DNA from: Pteria penguin
Lineage: Eukaryota; Mollusca; Bivalvia; Pterioida; Pteriidae
Direction: 5' to 3'
Assembly: GCA_035048485.1 (NCBI GenBank)
Contig: CM068583.1
Location: 47,621,790 to 47,685,789 of the forward strand
DNA length: 64,000 nt
Under the pieces are notes generated by a model. That model ran no database searches. It saw nothing but the letters and a program-made list of their open reading frames with translations, and was not told where the DNA came from. Of the stretch, positions 41,001 to 56,000 are shown in pieces. The position numbers were made by a program, and so were the translations under genes. How positions within the stretch are numbered: the first letter of the stretch is position 1; each line of letters starts with the position of its first letter.

Positions 41001-44000
41001 AGAGGATTCATTCTAAATGTGCCAAAACTTTCACTTCAAAATCAAATCTAACACAACTTAACCCTACTGGAACACTGTGATATATAGTTATTTATTCTAT
41101 ATGTAAATGACCTATCTGATCACTCTCTTCACAAAATAGGACATCCTACAACTGCTATAAAGATAACAGGCAAAATTCAGTTGTAAGATTTCAAAGATGG
41201 CCACCATGGCAGCCATATTAAACTAGATGTTTGTCCATAAAATGGACTAATACCCTCCATGACAACACAATTGGTATAGTATAATGTGTACTAGCATAGA
41301 CTTATAAATTTTATCTGTTAATGTGAAAAAAAGTGTAACTACTGGACAATCCTAAAAGTAGGTCAATCTTCGAGGTCAAAGTCATAAGTCCTTGTCATAA
41401 GGAATATACATATGAAATACCAAAGCCCTATCACTTGACATTCAAAAATTATGGACAAAGTTATATTTTTTAAGTAGTAAAAACTCTGAAGGTCACAAGA
41501 TACAAAAACAATTGTGTTGACAGAAAGGCCATTGTTAATTTTCTAAAAAAAAAGTAGGTCAAGGTTACAAGGTCAAAAATTCTGGTGTCAACAAAAAGGC
41601 TTTGTCACAAGAAATACACATGTGAGGTATCAAAGCCCTATCACTTGCCATCCAAAAGTTATGGCCAAGGTTAAATTTATTGATTTGAAGGCCATACTCC
41701 AAGGTCAAAGTCATAAGGTCCAAATTTTGGTGCCAGCTAGAAGGTCTTTGTTTGTTAATCCTTGCAAGTTTTGTCAACTTACCACATTAAATAGCAAAGA
41801 TGTAGCCAATAATGTGAAAAAGTGACTGATGGACATGGGGAAAGACGAACATTGGACAAAGTGATCACTATGTGCCGCTATGCTTCACAGGTGACCCAAT
41901 AAATGTTACGTTCAAAAATGGAATATAAACACTTAAAACATGGAAAGACAGGAAAAAGTACACTCAAAATAGGAGAAAAAATTATTAAAAAAGCCTAGAT
42001 ATAAAAAACAAGCACATCAATAAAACTGACTGATGTTCCCCTATCAGCATCAAACCAATGACAATAGTCTGAGGAATTATCATGAAGTGTTGGTAAACTC
42101 CTGAAATTAAAGCCTTTATTAATATTTAAGCACGTGACTTTGAGTTTAAAAGTCCCTTTCCCAAGGAAAATTTGTGTGAAATATGATACAATTTTGATGA
42201 ATGGTTCAAGAGATATGCTTTTTCCAATATCTTAGGGGTATGTGTTTAATGACCTTGACCTTCCAGAAATCACCTTGAGTGACCTTTCTCTGCAGGCCCC
42301 TGTTCAAAAGAACTTTGTGTGATATATGATACAATTCTGATGAATATCTTAAGAGATATGAAGTCTTTTTCAATAATTATTATATAAGGGATATATTTTG
42401 AGTAACCTTGACCTTGCAGAAATCACCTTGAGTGACCTTTGTCCAGAATTCATTGTCCTAAAATATGAAATATGATACAATTCTGATGAAGGGTTTAAGA
42501 GACACGAGGCCTGCCCCAACGCTTGTCCAGTCTGACCGAGATATATTGGTAAGTCTACTTCAGTATAAGCGGGTTTCAATATATCAGGGATTGACATTTT
42601 ACATAAATTGAAATAAATAGATGAATGTAAAATTGTACATATTATAAATTACACATAAAGTATGGCTAACAATACACTATTGGAAGCATTTAATTGTACA
42701 GTCAAAAATACTAAACTTCTATAAAAACAAAAGGCCCAAGTCGGCCTACATCGCTCACCTGAGTACAGTGGACTCCATTTTATCTGATATCGTATTATCT
42801 GATATTTCGTTTTATCTGATATGATATTAAAACACCAAACCGTTTCTATGTATTTCTGTAATAATTTGTCTTTTTTATCTGATAGTGAAAAGTCCAAGTT
42901 TCGGATTATCTGATAGCAAATTCACCATTGAAAAAAAATCTCACCCCGAATTTAGCCTATTTTAAGCCCGGATATTGTTGTGAAACCACCCAGCCGTGAC
43001 AACATAGGCATATAACAACACCTACGGCAATACGACGACGACTACGGAATGATAATTGATTGTTTGTGTACACAACTAATGACATCTCATTGAAGTACCT
43101 GTACAGGTTTAATTAGTGATCGCTGTAGCGTCATTCGTAATTACTGAAATATGTTGATGACCAAAATTGAGTAAATTTACCGTAAATAATCGGATATAAT
43201 ACGACCCCGAGTATAATACGCACATAAAAATGACATCAAAAATCACGAAAAAAAGGTCTAACTCCGTGTATAATATGCAGGGGAAAAAAATCAAAATAAT
43301 AATGTCAATTTTGTAATGAAACAGCAAGACCGCGAGACGCAATCGATGTTTCTTAGACGTGGTGTATATGATTTTTTTTATGTTTAGTGATTCGTCTTTT
43401 TGTGTATCTCCTGTCATTTAATCGTTGATGTTGTCATTTGCTTTGCCGTATTTCTATCACAATGAGATCGCGTTACGTAAATTATCATCAAAAACGGCAC
43501 GGAATGAGCAGTCTCTATTCATCGTGTGATATCAACGCTTTTCTCTCATTCACGTCATGTACGACCAAACTCGTATAAACTTCAAATTTCTTAACTATTG
43601 CTACCGTACTAGTTGTTAAACCCTCGTCCCAAACGACCGTTTCATTTTTTTTCACGTTAGAATGAACGTGCATATCCACATACATTACACGAACTGTACG
43701 CGGGTATCGCCCATGTTGGTGAAGACAACATAAAGAGAAAATGAATGAATCGAGTGTTATAAGCAGACATAGTTCAATTGAATACAATTCTTAAATTAAT
43801 ATAACATTCTTATGATAGTAAGCCACACTGCCGATGATCGTGCCGTTGCGGTCAAGTAATTTCACCTGTTGCGTAACCATCAATTAATCAATTAAGGTTA
43901 GATCACTATATCATCCGAACATTTTGCTAATCAGAAACCAGTTATTGTATTCTTTTTGAATAGCACTCTGTAGACATTACTCCTGTTATCGCCTTGGTCA

Positions 44001-47000
44001 TTTACTACGGGAAGCAGACAGTATACAGACAATAGACGTATCTCACACCTCGTAGGTTTGATTGACGGCTTTAGGTACTTTAACACCATGTTAGCGGTCG
44101 TATATCTCTAAATGAAAACAACCGCTATCAAACGTCCATATATGTAGACATCTATAACATGTTACACAACATAAAGCATCAACTTTCGCAATTTCGTCTA
44201 ATCTGATAGCCCGCTTTATCTGATATTTTATTCACGCAAATAGACTATCAGATTAAACGGAATCCACTGTACCTAGATTACCGGTATCAGTCATGCAGAA
44301 AGGAAGAAGTTATTTATTTTTGCCTTACTGTGACTAAGTCAACACAAATGTTGAAAATATGTCAAATTTTATTTCACACCAGAATAAAACACAACAACAG
44401 TTTTTTTGCGCATCCATTCAGGTGGTTTTGATATTAAGCATTTGCTCTGTCTCTGCAAGATGTGATTCAGGGCAACAAGTTTGTCATTTGGTGGGGCTTT
44501 TAACTGATTTCAAGTCTATAGGTTATGAACAACAATTGTTTAAAATATTGTCCAGATCCAACTTAAAATGGCCTAATTTCATATGCTGAGTGTTGAGAAA
44601 CATTTAAAAACTTATTTACATGTGTAAAGAAACTCTCCGTATTTTAATTACCAAGTGGTATATGTACCATTGTAAGACCCATTTTTTAGACATGGTGGCA
44701 CCATCTGTCGACCAGTTTGGATGAAATGTAAAAATTGATAGAGGATCTATAGTACTTCATATATACCATGTTTCATTAAAATCTTTTATGTGGTACAACA
44801 GAAAAAGTTAAAAATGTGAAGAATAGTCCCTATACACCCTCATTTGGAAGTCTTAAAAAATTCATAGAAAATCTAAAAATTGAGATATTGACAAAATTCT
44901 TTCAAAACAACATTCCTTACCATAATTATGATAAAAATGGTCCATAAGAAATTATCATTATCAATTAACTAGGAAATATGACACTTTTTTGCATTGAAAT
45001 CACTAAGACCAAAAAAATGTCGAGAAAATTTCTAAAATTTGATTTTGGAAGGGAACCATAATGACATGACTTCTTCACTCATCCCTCTAGATCATTTCCA
45101 TGCATTCTGTTTGTCTCTGTATACACAGCCAGTATGAAGAAGATTGTCAAAGGAGGGTACTCTTTTGTGACCTACTTTTGACTGTAAATCCTTTTAACAG
45201 TTTTGTAGAAAAAGTTGAAAATGTGAAAAATGCCCTCCCCCCCCCCTTTTTTTTTTGAGGTCTTCAAAAATTCATAAAAAATCCAAAAATTGAGATATTG
45301 ACAAAATTCTTTCACAATAATATTCCTTACCATAATTATGATCAAAATAGTCCATAAGAACTCATCATTATCAATTAACTGAAAAACATTTCACTTTTCT
45401 GCATTGAAATTACTAAGTCTAAAAAAATGTCGAAAAAAGTTAAAAATTTGATTTTGAAATGGAACCAAAAATTACAACACTTCTTCACACTCTGTCTAGA
45501 TTAGTCCTATGCATTTGGTTTGTCTCTGTATTCCCCTAGTCTGAAGAAGAAGTTTGTCAAAGGAGGGTATCCTCTGTGACCTACTTTTGCTCATGGTGGC
45601 GCCACCTGTCAATGGATCCGGAAGAAAAATAACAACACTTGTAGGGGACCTTGAGTACTTTGTGCATACCAAGTTGCATCAAATTCTGTTCAGCGGTTCT
45701 GAAGAAGAAGTTGAAAATGTGAAAAGTTTATGACAGACGACGGACGCGGGAAGATGACGGATGCCGGACTAACTATGACAATAGCTCACTTGAGCCTTCA
45801 GATTTTCAGGTGGTAAATTGAGTTTTTGGATGACACTTCAGCATGGAAAAAAAGGATTAAATGCAAACAAATCATTGGAGAAAAAAAGGAATATGTACAC
45901 CAAGTACATGGAAAAAAGGAATATGTACACCTAAATATATGGAAAAAAAAGGAACTAGTACACAAAAAAATTGGGAAAAATAGAGTAAGTACATGTACAC
46001 CCAAAACATGGGAAAATAGGAATATGTGCACTGAAACATGGGGAAAATGGAATAAGTACAACCAAAACACGTAGAAACACGTGATTGTAAAACATGAATG
46101 CCCCCGGTGGCTAGCAAGTCCAAATAAGACAAATTTTTTAACTGCAGGTCAAAGGTCATGGTCAAAGTCACAATGTCAAAAATCATTGTATTGACAAAAA
46201 GGTCTTTTAACAAAGAATACGCATGTGAAATACGAAAGCATAGCTCTTTCTAATTGAAAGTTATTACCAATGTTAAATATTATGAAACGTAGGTCAAAGG
46301 CCACAGTCAAGGTCACGAGCTAAAAAATTATGGAACTGACAGAAAGGTCTTGTCACAAGGAATATGAATGTGAAATATGAAAGTCATACCTCCTATGATG
46401 GGAAAGGGATTTTTTGCCACAGACAGACAAACAAACAGACAAGCCTTTAAAATCTTTAAAATGAACCAAAAACCACATCAAACCATTTAACAAGAGGCCC
46501 AAGTGGGCCTATATCGCTCACCTGAGTACCTAGATGATCAGTCATACATGAAGGAAGAATTCATTTATTTTTGCATTACTGTGACTAAGTCAACACAAAT
46601 GTTGAAAATATGTCAAATTTTATTTCAGACTATAATAAAAAACAGTTTTTAAAAATTCATAAAAAATCCAAAACATGAAATATTGAAAAAATTTCTTCGC
46701 AGTAGTATTTCTTACCATCAAAATGATCAAATTAAACCAAATTATTGCATCAATATTTACTAAAAGAAAAAAATGACTCATTTCTGTATTAAAATTACAA
46801 AGTCCAAAAAAACGTCAAAAAAACGTTGAAATTGGTTTCGGAACGGAACCAAAAATAACAACTCTTCTTAACACATCCCTCTAGATCAAACCTATGCATT
46901 CAGTTTGTCCCTGTATGCCCCTAGTCTGAAGAAGAAGTTTGTCAAAGGGAGGGTACCCTCTTTGACCTACTTTTGCCTGTGGTGGCGCCATCTGTGGACG

Positions 47001-50000
47001 GATCCTGACAAAGATGATCAGATTTGTAGGGGACCTTGAGTACTTGATGCATACCAAGTTTCATCAAATTCCTTTTTGCGGTTCTGAAGAAAAAGTTCAA
47101 AATGTGAAATGTTAACACCAATTGTCCCCCCCCCCTTTTTTCTTGAAAGTCTTAAAAAATTCATAAAAAATCCAAAACATGAAATATTGAAAAAATTTCT
47201 TCACAGTAGTATTTCTTACCATAAAAATGATCAAATTAAACCAAATTAATGCATCAATGTTTACTAAAAGAAAAAAATACCTCTTTTTTGCATTAAAATT
47301 ACAAAGTAAAAAAAAAACGTAAAAAAAACATCAAAAACTTTTTATCGGATTTCAACGATATGAACAAACTTGAGACATACATCCTTCTAGATCACTCAGA
47401 TGCCATTAGTTTTATAGTCCATACACTGGTTCTGGAGAAGAAGATTTTCAAAGAGGGGTACCCTCTGAGATCTATTTTTAGCAATGGTGGCGCCACCTGT
47501 TGAGGGATTTATACGAAATGAACAAACTTGGTAGAGGACCCCTAGTACTTCATCAATACCAAGTTTCATGAAAATCCTTTAAGCGGTTCTGAAGAAGAAG
47601 TTGAAAATGTGAAAAGTTTACGGACGGACGACGGACGAAGAGTCATACATTAGTTTTCTAAGTAACTCATCTAACATTTCTCATTACAAAAGGTGGTACC
47701 TCCCTGGACCAATTACACCACATTATGGACCAACCCTTAGGCAGATCCAACCAAAGGCAAAGAGCAACATTCCTTGTAAAGACAACTGGTTATTTGTTAA
47801 TGGCAGGTCTTAACAAAATCTGTCTTTTTCTGAAGAAATAGTCCATTCAAGGTTTATTCACTAGAGTGGAACTATTCCCAAAAAATCATATCTGCTGGGG
47901 TATTTCAACCTTGTGAAGTTTAATAATTTTTTTTTCGGTGGTTTTTAAGAAGTTTAGAAGGTGAAAGAATGTGAGCTAACAATGGATGCTGCCCATTTTA
48001 TGATGAAAAACAGTTACTGAAAGCAGTGAAAGTAATCCAATGAAGCAATGAAACCAAAATCATATATTTAGATGGACTGAAAATACATTAAGAACATGTC
48101 TAATAACTTACCTGAAACTTTACCCAAAATGCTTTGCTCAGTAGGATTGGCACATTCGTCTCTTATTGCTTTGGATATGGGGAACACCATACCTTCTTGG
48201 AAAGCAACAATCTTGACCACAGTTATTCTAGCATTGGGCTTAGAAGCATATTTACTCACAGCTTTCAGAAATGTATGACCAATATTTTGCTCATTAAATT
48301 TAGTATATCCATCACCTTCAATGAAATAAACAGTATGTTATTTTGAGAGTAGACAAGTAGGCCCTATATACAATTTATGAAATGATTACAGCACATATGA
48401 TTACTACTATCACAGAAAGCCTAATCAGTAAAACAGTCAGTAATCCATACTAGGTGAAATTCAAATAAAACAAGGACACTACACAGAGAAAAAACCCTTT
48501 TATTTATAGGAATCATAAACATTTGTTTTACTACTCTCTCCTGATATACTGTTATACAGACAGGAATAATAAAATATACATCTTCCAACTTTTCTCTTTC
48601 ATTTTGAACAGCATGACCCTGCAATTCACCCTTCCACAAAACATAATTTATCAATGTGATGATGTTATATGAAGGCAGACAAAACTCTGACAAATAACAT
48701 ATTTGTTTATGATGTCATAAATAGAACAATTGACAAAGAATGTCACATTATTTTACAGACCATGGAAGCAGTAAATATAGTAATCTTTCTTCATCTTGTT
48801 TTTGTGCCATGGAATTTTATTTTTCAGTCCTGTTTTCAAGGATAAAAGTAAATACATATTTGGACCTATCAATCAGTTACCTGTGCCAAGGACAGGAAAT
48901 GCAATAGTTGTACACTGGAGTTTATCTGCTTTATCTAAGGTTTTGATAATCACATCTTCCCATCCAGACAGTGTGTTCTGACATTCAATATGTATAATGT
49001 ATTTGATATTGGATATACCACAACCTGATGTAGAAGTGATCTTCTCTCTCTGCATTTCTGCCACTGTTAACATAAAATACTGCTTAATCAAGAAAAATTT
49101 CAGCATATAACACATGTTCAAGAAAATCCTTATCCATGTATAAAAATTCATTTCATTTTAGACTTTTGTTAACAAAACATGGAATTCTTTAAGTACCATT
49201 TGTAAGTCAAAGAAAACAGATATTCAATTTGTATTTCTCATCTTATAGCAGATTAAGTATATCAAACCCTTTGATTTTCTCTCTGCTTCTAATAGTTTTG
49301 TATCACATTTCTTTTGTATTGCACCAGATACTCCTCCTGTAAATAAAAAAAACTCCCAAATTACAGGTATAATAACCATACTATAAAGACACCCTATCAC
49401 CAAAATGATAGTTAAAGATATTTATAAAGAGACCAAAGTAGCATTTATTAGACCTGCTCCTAATGAAGCACTCTTGACCAATTATAAACAACATCAGCAT
49501 TGTTTTCACTGAAAAATAGATATGTTTTTAAATGATGTGAAAATGTTCACAGACATCGCTAAAGGCCATTATTATATACAATTTGTATCAATATTGATTG
49601 CAGCACCCTTGTAGTTATCAATACATGAACATCAGAGATTCTTTAGAAAATATAGGACCTGCATATCTCTTAGCATCTTTACGAGTCAAGGGGATGTGCT
49701 ACATTAACTTCTCTCTTCCCTTGACTTGCATTCAAAGGTCATAGGTTATCATGGTGCTGCCTAGTGAAAAGTATTCAATATACATGTACTACTAACCAAA
49801 TTGACCAATGAGATTAAGCCTGACTTAGCCCACTTGCTTACGAAGAAAAATAATAATGGCGACATTTGTCTGCTATATATATATCGAAAAATTTGTGAAA
49901 CTTTTTCTGTAGACAGCTTAAACGATTCTCAATCTTAAGGCACAGAGGCTTCAGTGAAAGGGAAAAATGCTTTCATTCCATCAATAACATGCACTAGATT

Positions 50001-53000
50001 TATTATTTTCATTTTGTTCCAAAGCCTCTGATTTGTTCATGTGTGGAGCAAGTGAACAAATTACAAACTGGCCCACAGTCTTTGAATGCAATCAGTCAAG
50101 GCGAGAGAGAAGTTCAAGTAGCACATCCCCTTGACTCATGAAGATGATCTCTTAGTGTCAGTAAGGCTTAATTGATACCTGTTAGTGTATAAAAAACCTT
50201 CAATTTTAAGTTACAATGACCACCTATGTTTAGCAATCGCCTATATTCTATGACAATCTGTCCATGTTCATAACTACTAATTATTTATACAAAATAAATT
50301 TGTATGAAAAGTCCATCTGTCTTTTGAAAATAACCTTTTACATTATTATTTTCAGTATTCACTAAATAAATACAGCTTTGATTTTGTATGAAAGTAGAAG
50401 CCATATCCTAGAGGAGCAATAGACCCACTGCGAGAGATGAAAGATCTATGAAGCATGGACTTTAACCATAAAAAAGGATCTGGCATTTTACTTGGTAGTC
50501 AAAATGAAATGATCTCAGACCTACAAACATCTAGTATGGAATCCTTGATAAACTACAAAAGCAAAACATACCTTGGCTAAAGTCCAAATCCAAATTAGTA
50601 CTATTGACTATTGCATCCACCTTCTGATCAATCAGATTTCCCCCACTGACATTTAAAGTTGTATTACCAACCACCACTTCTACAAAAGAGAAATGAAATA
50701 TCAAAAGAAAGAGCTCAACAGATCTAAACAATAACCTGTCCAATATGATATATGGAACAGAATGACAGAACCTGAACACATATACCAGAATTCATGAAAT
50801 TTACAAGATTTTTATAGTCAAGAGGATTTTTAGACATTAAATACATAATTATACATTTACCCTATATTAGCTATACCACCCTGCCCTTATGTCTATACTT
50901 TGTCTAAGAAGTCATGAAATTTACAATCATACTAGCTTAAAACCTTACCAATGAGTCATGAAAATTACAATTTTGGTAGAGATCATCATCCTCTTTCTAA
51001 ATTAGTATTAAATTTTTCCTCCAAATTCATAAGAGTAAGTAAAATTATTAGAAATTGGTCTATTTTTTTACATTTCTGTTCCACTCATGAGGAGCACAGA
51101 TCATGAAATTTACAATTCATGTTCCTTTTATCCAAAATATGCTTCATAGCCAAACTGGTACTACTGGCGAAGTAGCTTTCATGAAGTAAAACATGTTCAA
51201 CTTTTACCATACAATGACAAAGTACAGGGATGACATAGGTAACCAATGTAAAAAATCTACATGTACATCACTTTTATGAACTTCAATGCTTTTACGCATA
51301 TCCAGTGTACTGTAAATCTTAAACTTAATTATTACTTTTTACAAACTTTCTTACTTTTCATCTTTTGTGATATACATTGACCAAACTGTGTACATGTACT
51401 TTCATGTGTTTCTGAAACATTTGGAACTTTGAAAAGAAATGAAATATTATTCAAAGACTGAAATAATATGTAATGTAGATATCATTATTAAAAATTCTCT
51501 TACCATTTTGCTTTTTGCCTAATATAGCCTGAATAGAAGGTTCTGCAGGCTTTGGTGTTTTATCTCCATAAAAGAAAATTCTTGTTTTTGTGAAGATAGA
51601 TGAGGAAATGGAAGAAAATGTTGAAGGTTTTGGAATGGTTGTTGCAGATGCAATCGCAGCCATACTTGAATTCATGCTGACTTCCTCATTTTGAAAAGCC
51701 TCAATAAAACAAAAAAAATTTCTGATTTCAATTTAAAGATACGAATGGCCCCACTGTATAACTTAAACTTTTGACCTTTCACTCAAAAATCTATAGATAT
51801 GTTCTTCCCATCATTCACATATGTATGTGAAAAGACAAAGTTCACTAAATCCCTAAATTTGAAATCCTTTCAGAAATAGAAAGTACTCTTAGATTTACAA
51901 AGCGAAGGGCACAAGTTATAATAAAAACACTCAATATCACAAACTTTTGGTGTCAGGGTCAATCTCAGATGATTATACAGGTATTAGTAGAAAGCTATGT
52001 AAAATCCAGTACTATGCTGTGTATGCTTCAGCAAAATTATGTACATATTCATAGAGACAAAATACAATTTATTTCTCCTTTAGGAAATTAATCTTATTTA
52101 ATCTGCATATATTAATAGGCTGGTAGTGGGGCTAAATTTAAATTGAAAAAAATCAATTCACTATCTTTTGAGTATCAATTTATATCACAAATGTTAAAAA
52201 TCATGATATATCCAAATATCAACTACAGCTGTCCTAAAGGGACAAATACACCCCTTCCCCCCCTCCCCACAACAACAAAGTGGAGACATGCAATAATTCA
52301 TTCCTTTATGACAACCCCTGAGGCATCCATAGAGCAGGTATAATAATCCTAGGTGCTAATTACTATCATAGAAATCAAAGGTCAAAGTCGAGGCCACAGT
52401 GACCTAGTTTTGGTACATGCCACATCCCCTTCCCATGATGAATCCACATGTAAGGTTTGATAAACCCTGGTGCTATGGTTCAAAAGTTATGCTGAGGTCC
52501 AAAACCAAGGTCAAGGTCACAGTGACCTAATTTTGGCACATGACACATCCCCTTCCCATGATGCATCCACTTTTGTTTTGTCAGGAGGAATAAGAAAATA
52601 TGTGGTTTAGGGGTGGGGATCTGAACCAGTTTTGAGATAATGGAGATTCCTGAAATGGGGGGGAATGACCTTGGGGATCCTCAACTTATGCTATAAAACT
52701 CATCTTGTCATGAGGAATCAGTAATACATAGTTTAGGGGTTGGAATCTGAACTAATTTCCAGATAAACAAGGTTTTACCATCACTAAGGTCAAAGGTCAA
52801 GGACAAAATCAAGATCACAGTGACTTAGTATGGTACACAACACATTGCCCTCACATGATGCATCCATAGAACAGGTATGATAATCCTAGATGCTATTTAC
52901 TATCATAGGGGTCAAAAGACAAAGTCAAGGTCACAGTGACCTAGTTTTGATACATGACACATCCCCTTCCCATGATGCATCCACATGTAAGGTTTGATAA

Positions 53001-56000
53001 ACCTAGGTGCTATGGTTCAAAAGTTATGCTCCAGACACGAAGTGACCCAGGTTTTACTATCAAAGAGGTCCAAAGCCAAGGTCAAGGTCACAGTGACCTA
53101 ATTTTGGTACATGACACATCCCCTTCCCATGAAGCATCCACATACCAGGTTTAATCAGCCTTAGTCCTACGGTACCAAAGTTATGCAGCGGACACAAATT
53201 GGAACAGACGAACAGGGCGATTCCTATATACCCCCCACCCCCCACACACGAATATAATAATACTGCACATTCCTATTATAGGACAGAAAAATCATATCTT
53301 GAAAATGGATTATGATTAATACTTTTCTTGAGGAATTTCCTTCAATCTTCAATTTTCATTTCTTACCACTAAAGATTTTGTATCATCAGCAAGTGACACA
53401 AAGTGAATGGTCTTGATACTTGTAGAAGATGATTTACTATCAAAGTCTACAACAGCTTCATACAGCAAACTTGCAGATCTGTCATGAGGGTATCCATTAA
53501 ATCCAGATCCTAAACATGGAAAGGCAATAGAAGTCAACCCCATTGAAGACGCTGTTGTCAAGCACTTCAAAGCAAACTCTTTCAAAATCTACAACATTTA
53601 CAATGAAAAGATATTTTCTGGCAAAATTTGTTATACATGTATTTATGATGTTATAAATAAGGAAGTAGTGCCATGTAAAATTAATTCTATGTTTCTCACA
53701 CACCACCGCGCTCTTAAATTTGGAGCAATGAGTCGTATTTATTGCAACTTAGGAAAAAAATAGCCGCTGTGTCTCCATTCTGATCTATTGTTAAATATAA
53801 AATATCTATTTATAGAAAACATTTTTTGCCTAAAAAAATGAGAAAGAACTTTGTAAGTGTTAATAAAATGCTTAATTTAATGCTGTTAAACAACAGGGAT
53901 CGGCAAGGTCATGTATCCTGCAACAGTCCCATTCAGATCGAAAATGGCACATTAAACCACTTACTCGGTGCACCCTATAGCGGTTTCAAATTTCGAAGCA
54001 GCGAACATTGGTTCTGCGATGTGCATTTTCGGTTGTTTGACATAAGTGTCTTCGTAATATCTGGTTTGATAAAGACGCATGATTTACAGAGATACGATCT
54101 TAACGGTGCTCCCGAAAACAATCCCTAAAGCCTATCCAAAGCGCTTTATAAAGCTTAGCTTCCCATCAGTTATTTATTTTTGAGACCCAATTATTTGAGA
54201 AACAAACAATTAATTTACATGGCCTTATTAGTCAGAGTTTTGTCAGATTTTGAATGATGTCATCATAATGCTTTGTGAAATGGTGAATTATCTCCATTTA
54301 TGTACATTTGTGTACATCTTTATATGCTGTGTACATGTGTATTAGGAGTAGACTGTACATATATGCTGCGTACATGTTTATATGTATATTAAGAGTAGAT
54401 TGTACATATATGCTATGTACATGTGTATTAAGGATAGACTGTACATATATGCTGTATATATGTAAATTTGAGTTGAAGAGATATATCTCAAGTATCAATG
54501 GGCCTATATCGCTCACCTGAGTACCTAGGTAGATTATCAGTCATGCATGAAGGAAGAATTCATTTATTTTGTTATTAATGTGACTAAGTCAACACAAATG
54601 TTGAAAATATGTCATTTACTTCAGACCAGAATAAAAAACACTTTTTTGCACATCCATTCAGATGATTTTGATATTAAGCATTTGCTTTATCTCTGCAAGA
54701 TGTGATTCAGCAAAACAAGTTAGTCATTTTCTTTAGGTGGGGCCTTTTGTTGAATGATTTCAAGTCTGGGTCATAAACAACAATTGTTTCAAATATTGTC
54801 CAGATCCAACTTAAAATGGCCTAATTTCATATGTTGAATGTTGAGAAACATCTAAAAACTTATTTAGATGTGTAAAGAAATGAAAAAAAAAATTGACCAC
54901 AGCTGGATTTGAACTGCTACTCTCCATATTTTAATTACCAAGTGGTATATACACCCTTGTGAGACCTAGTTTTTAGACATGGTGGCATTATCTGTTGACC
55001 AATTTGGATGAAATGTACAAAATTGATAGAGGACCTATAGTACATCATGTATATCATGTTTCATTAAGATCTATTATGTGCATAACAGCATATGTTAAAA
55101 ATGTGAAGAATTGTCCTTATACACCCTCATTTGGAAGTCTTAAAAAATTCATAGAAATCCAAAAATTGAGATATTGACAAAATTCTTTCAAACTAACATT
55201 CCTTACCATAATTATGATCACAATAGTCCATAAGAAATCATCATTATCAATAAACTAGGAAATATGATACTTTTCTGCACTGATATCAGTCCAAACAAAT
55301 GTCAAAAGAAAAATTCTAAAATTTGATTTTGGAAGGGAACCAAAATGACAATACATCTTCACTCATCCCTCTAGATCATTTCTATGCATTCTGTTTGTCT
55401 CTGTATACAGCCAGTATGAGGAAGAATATTGTCAAAAGAGGGTACTCTTTTGTGACCTACTTTTGACTATGGTGGCGCCACCTGTAAAAAGGTCTGGACG
55501 AAAAACTACAGAATTTGAAGGGGATCATAATTGATTTATTTCTACGAAGATTTATTAATATCCTTCCAACATTTTGCAAAAAAAAAGTTGAAAATGGGAA
55601 AATCGGCCACCCCGCCCCCTTTTTTTGGAAGTCTTAAAAAATTCATAAAAGATCCAAACATTACGATATTGACAAAATTCTTTCACAATAATATTCTTTA
55701 CCATAATTATGATCAAAATAGTCATTAAGAAATCATCAATATCAATTAACTGAAAAACAACACTTTTCTGCATTGAAATTACTAAGTCCAGAAACACTTC
55801 AAAAAAGCGAAAATTTCTATTTGACTGATCTTATAGATTGTTGAAATGCAATTAGTTTCCCCATTTATGCACTGGTTCTGGAGGAGATTTTTGAAGAGGG
55901 TATTGTTTTGGGCACTTTTGGCCCAGCCCTGGATCCACCCCTGAGGGAATCTGGATCCCGAACACAATTTTAGTAGAGGACTTTGAGTACATCATATATA

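Noticed and set aside
45798..46213. Overlapping ORFs on both strands
   Set aside because: Produced by a roughly 30-bp minisatellite and an adjoining dispersed repeat.
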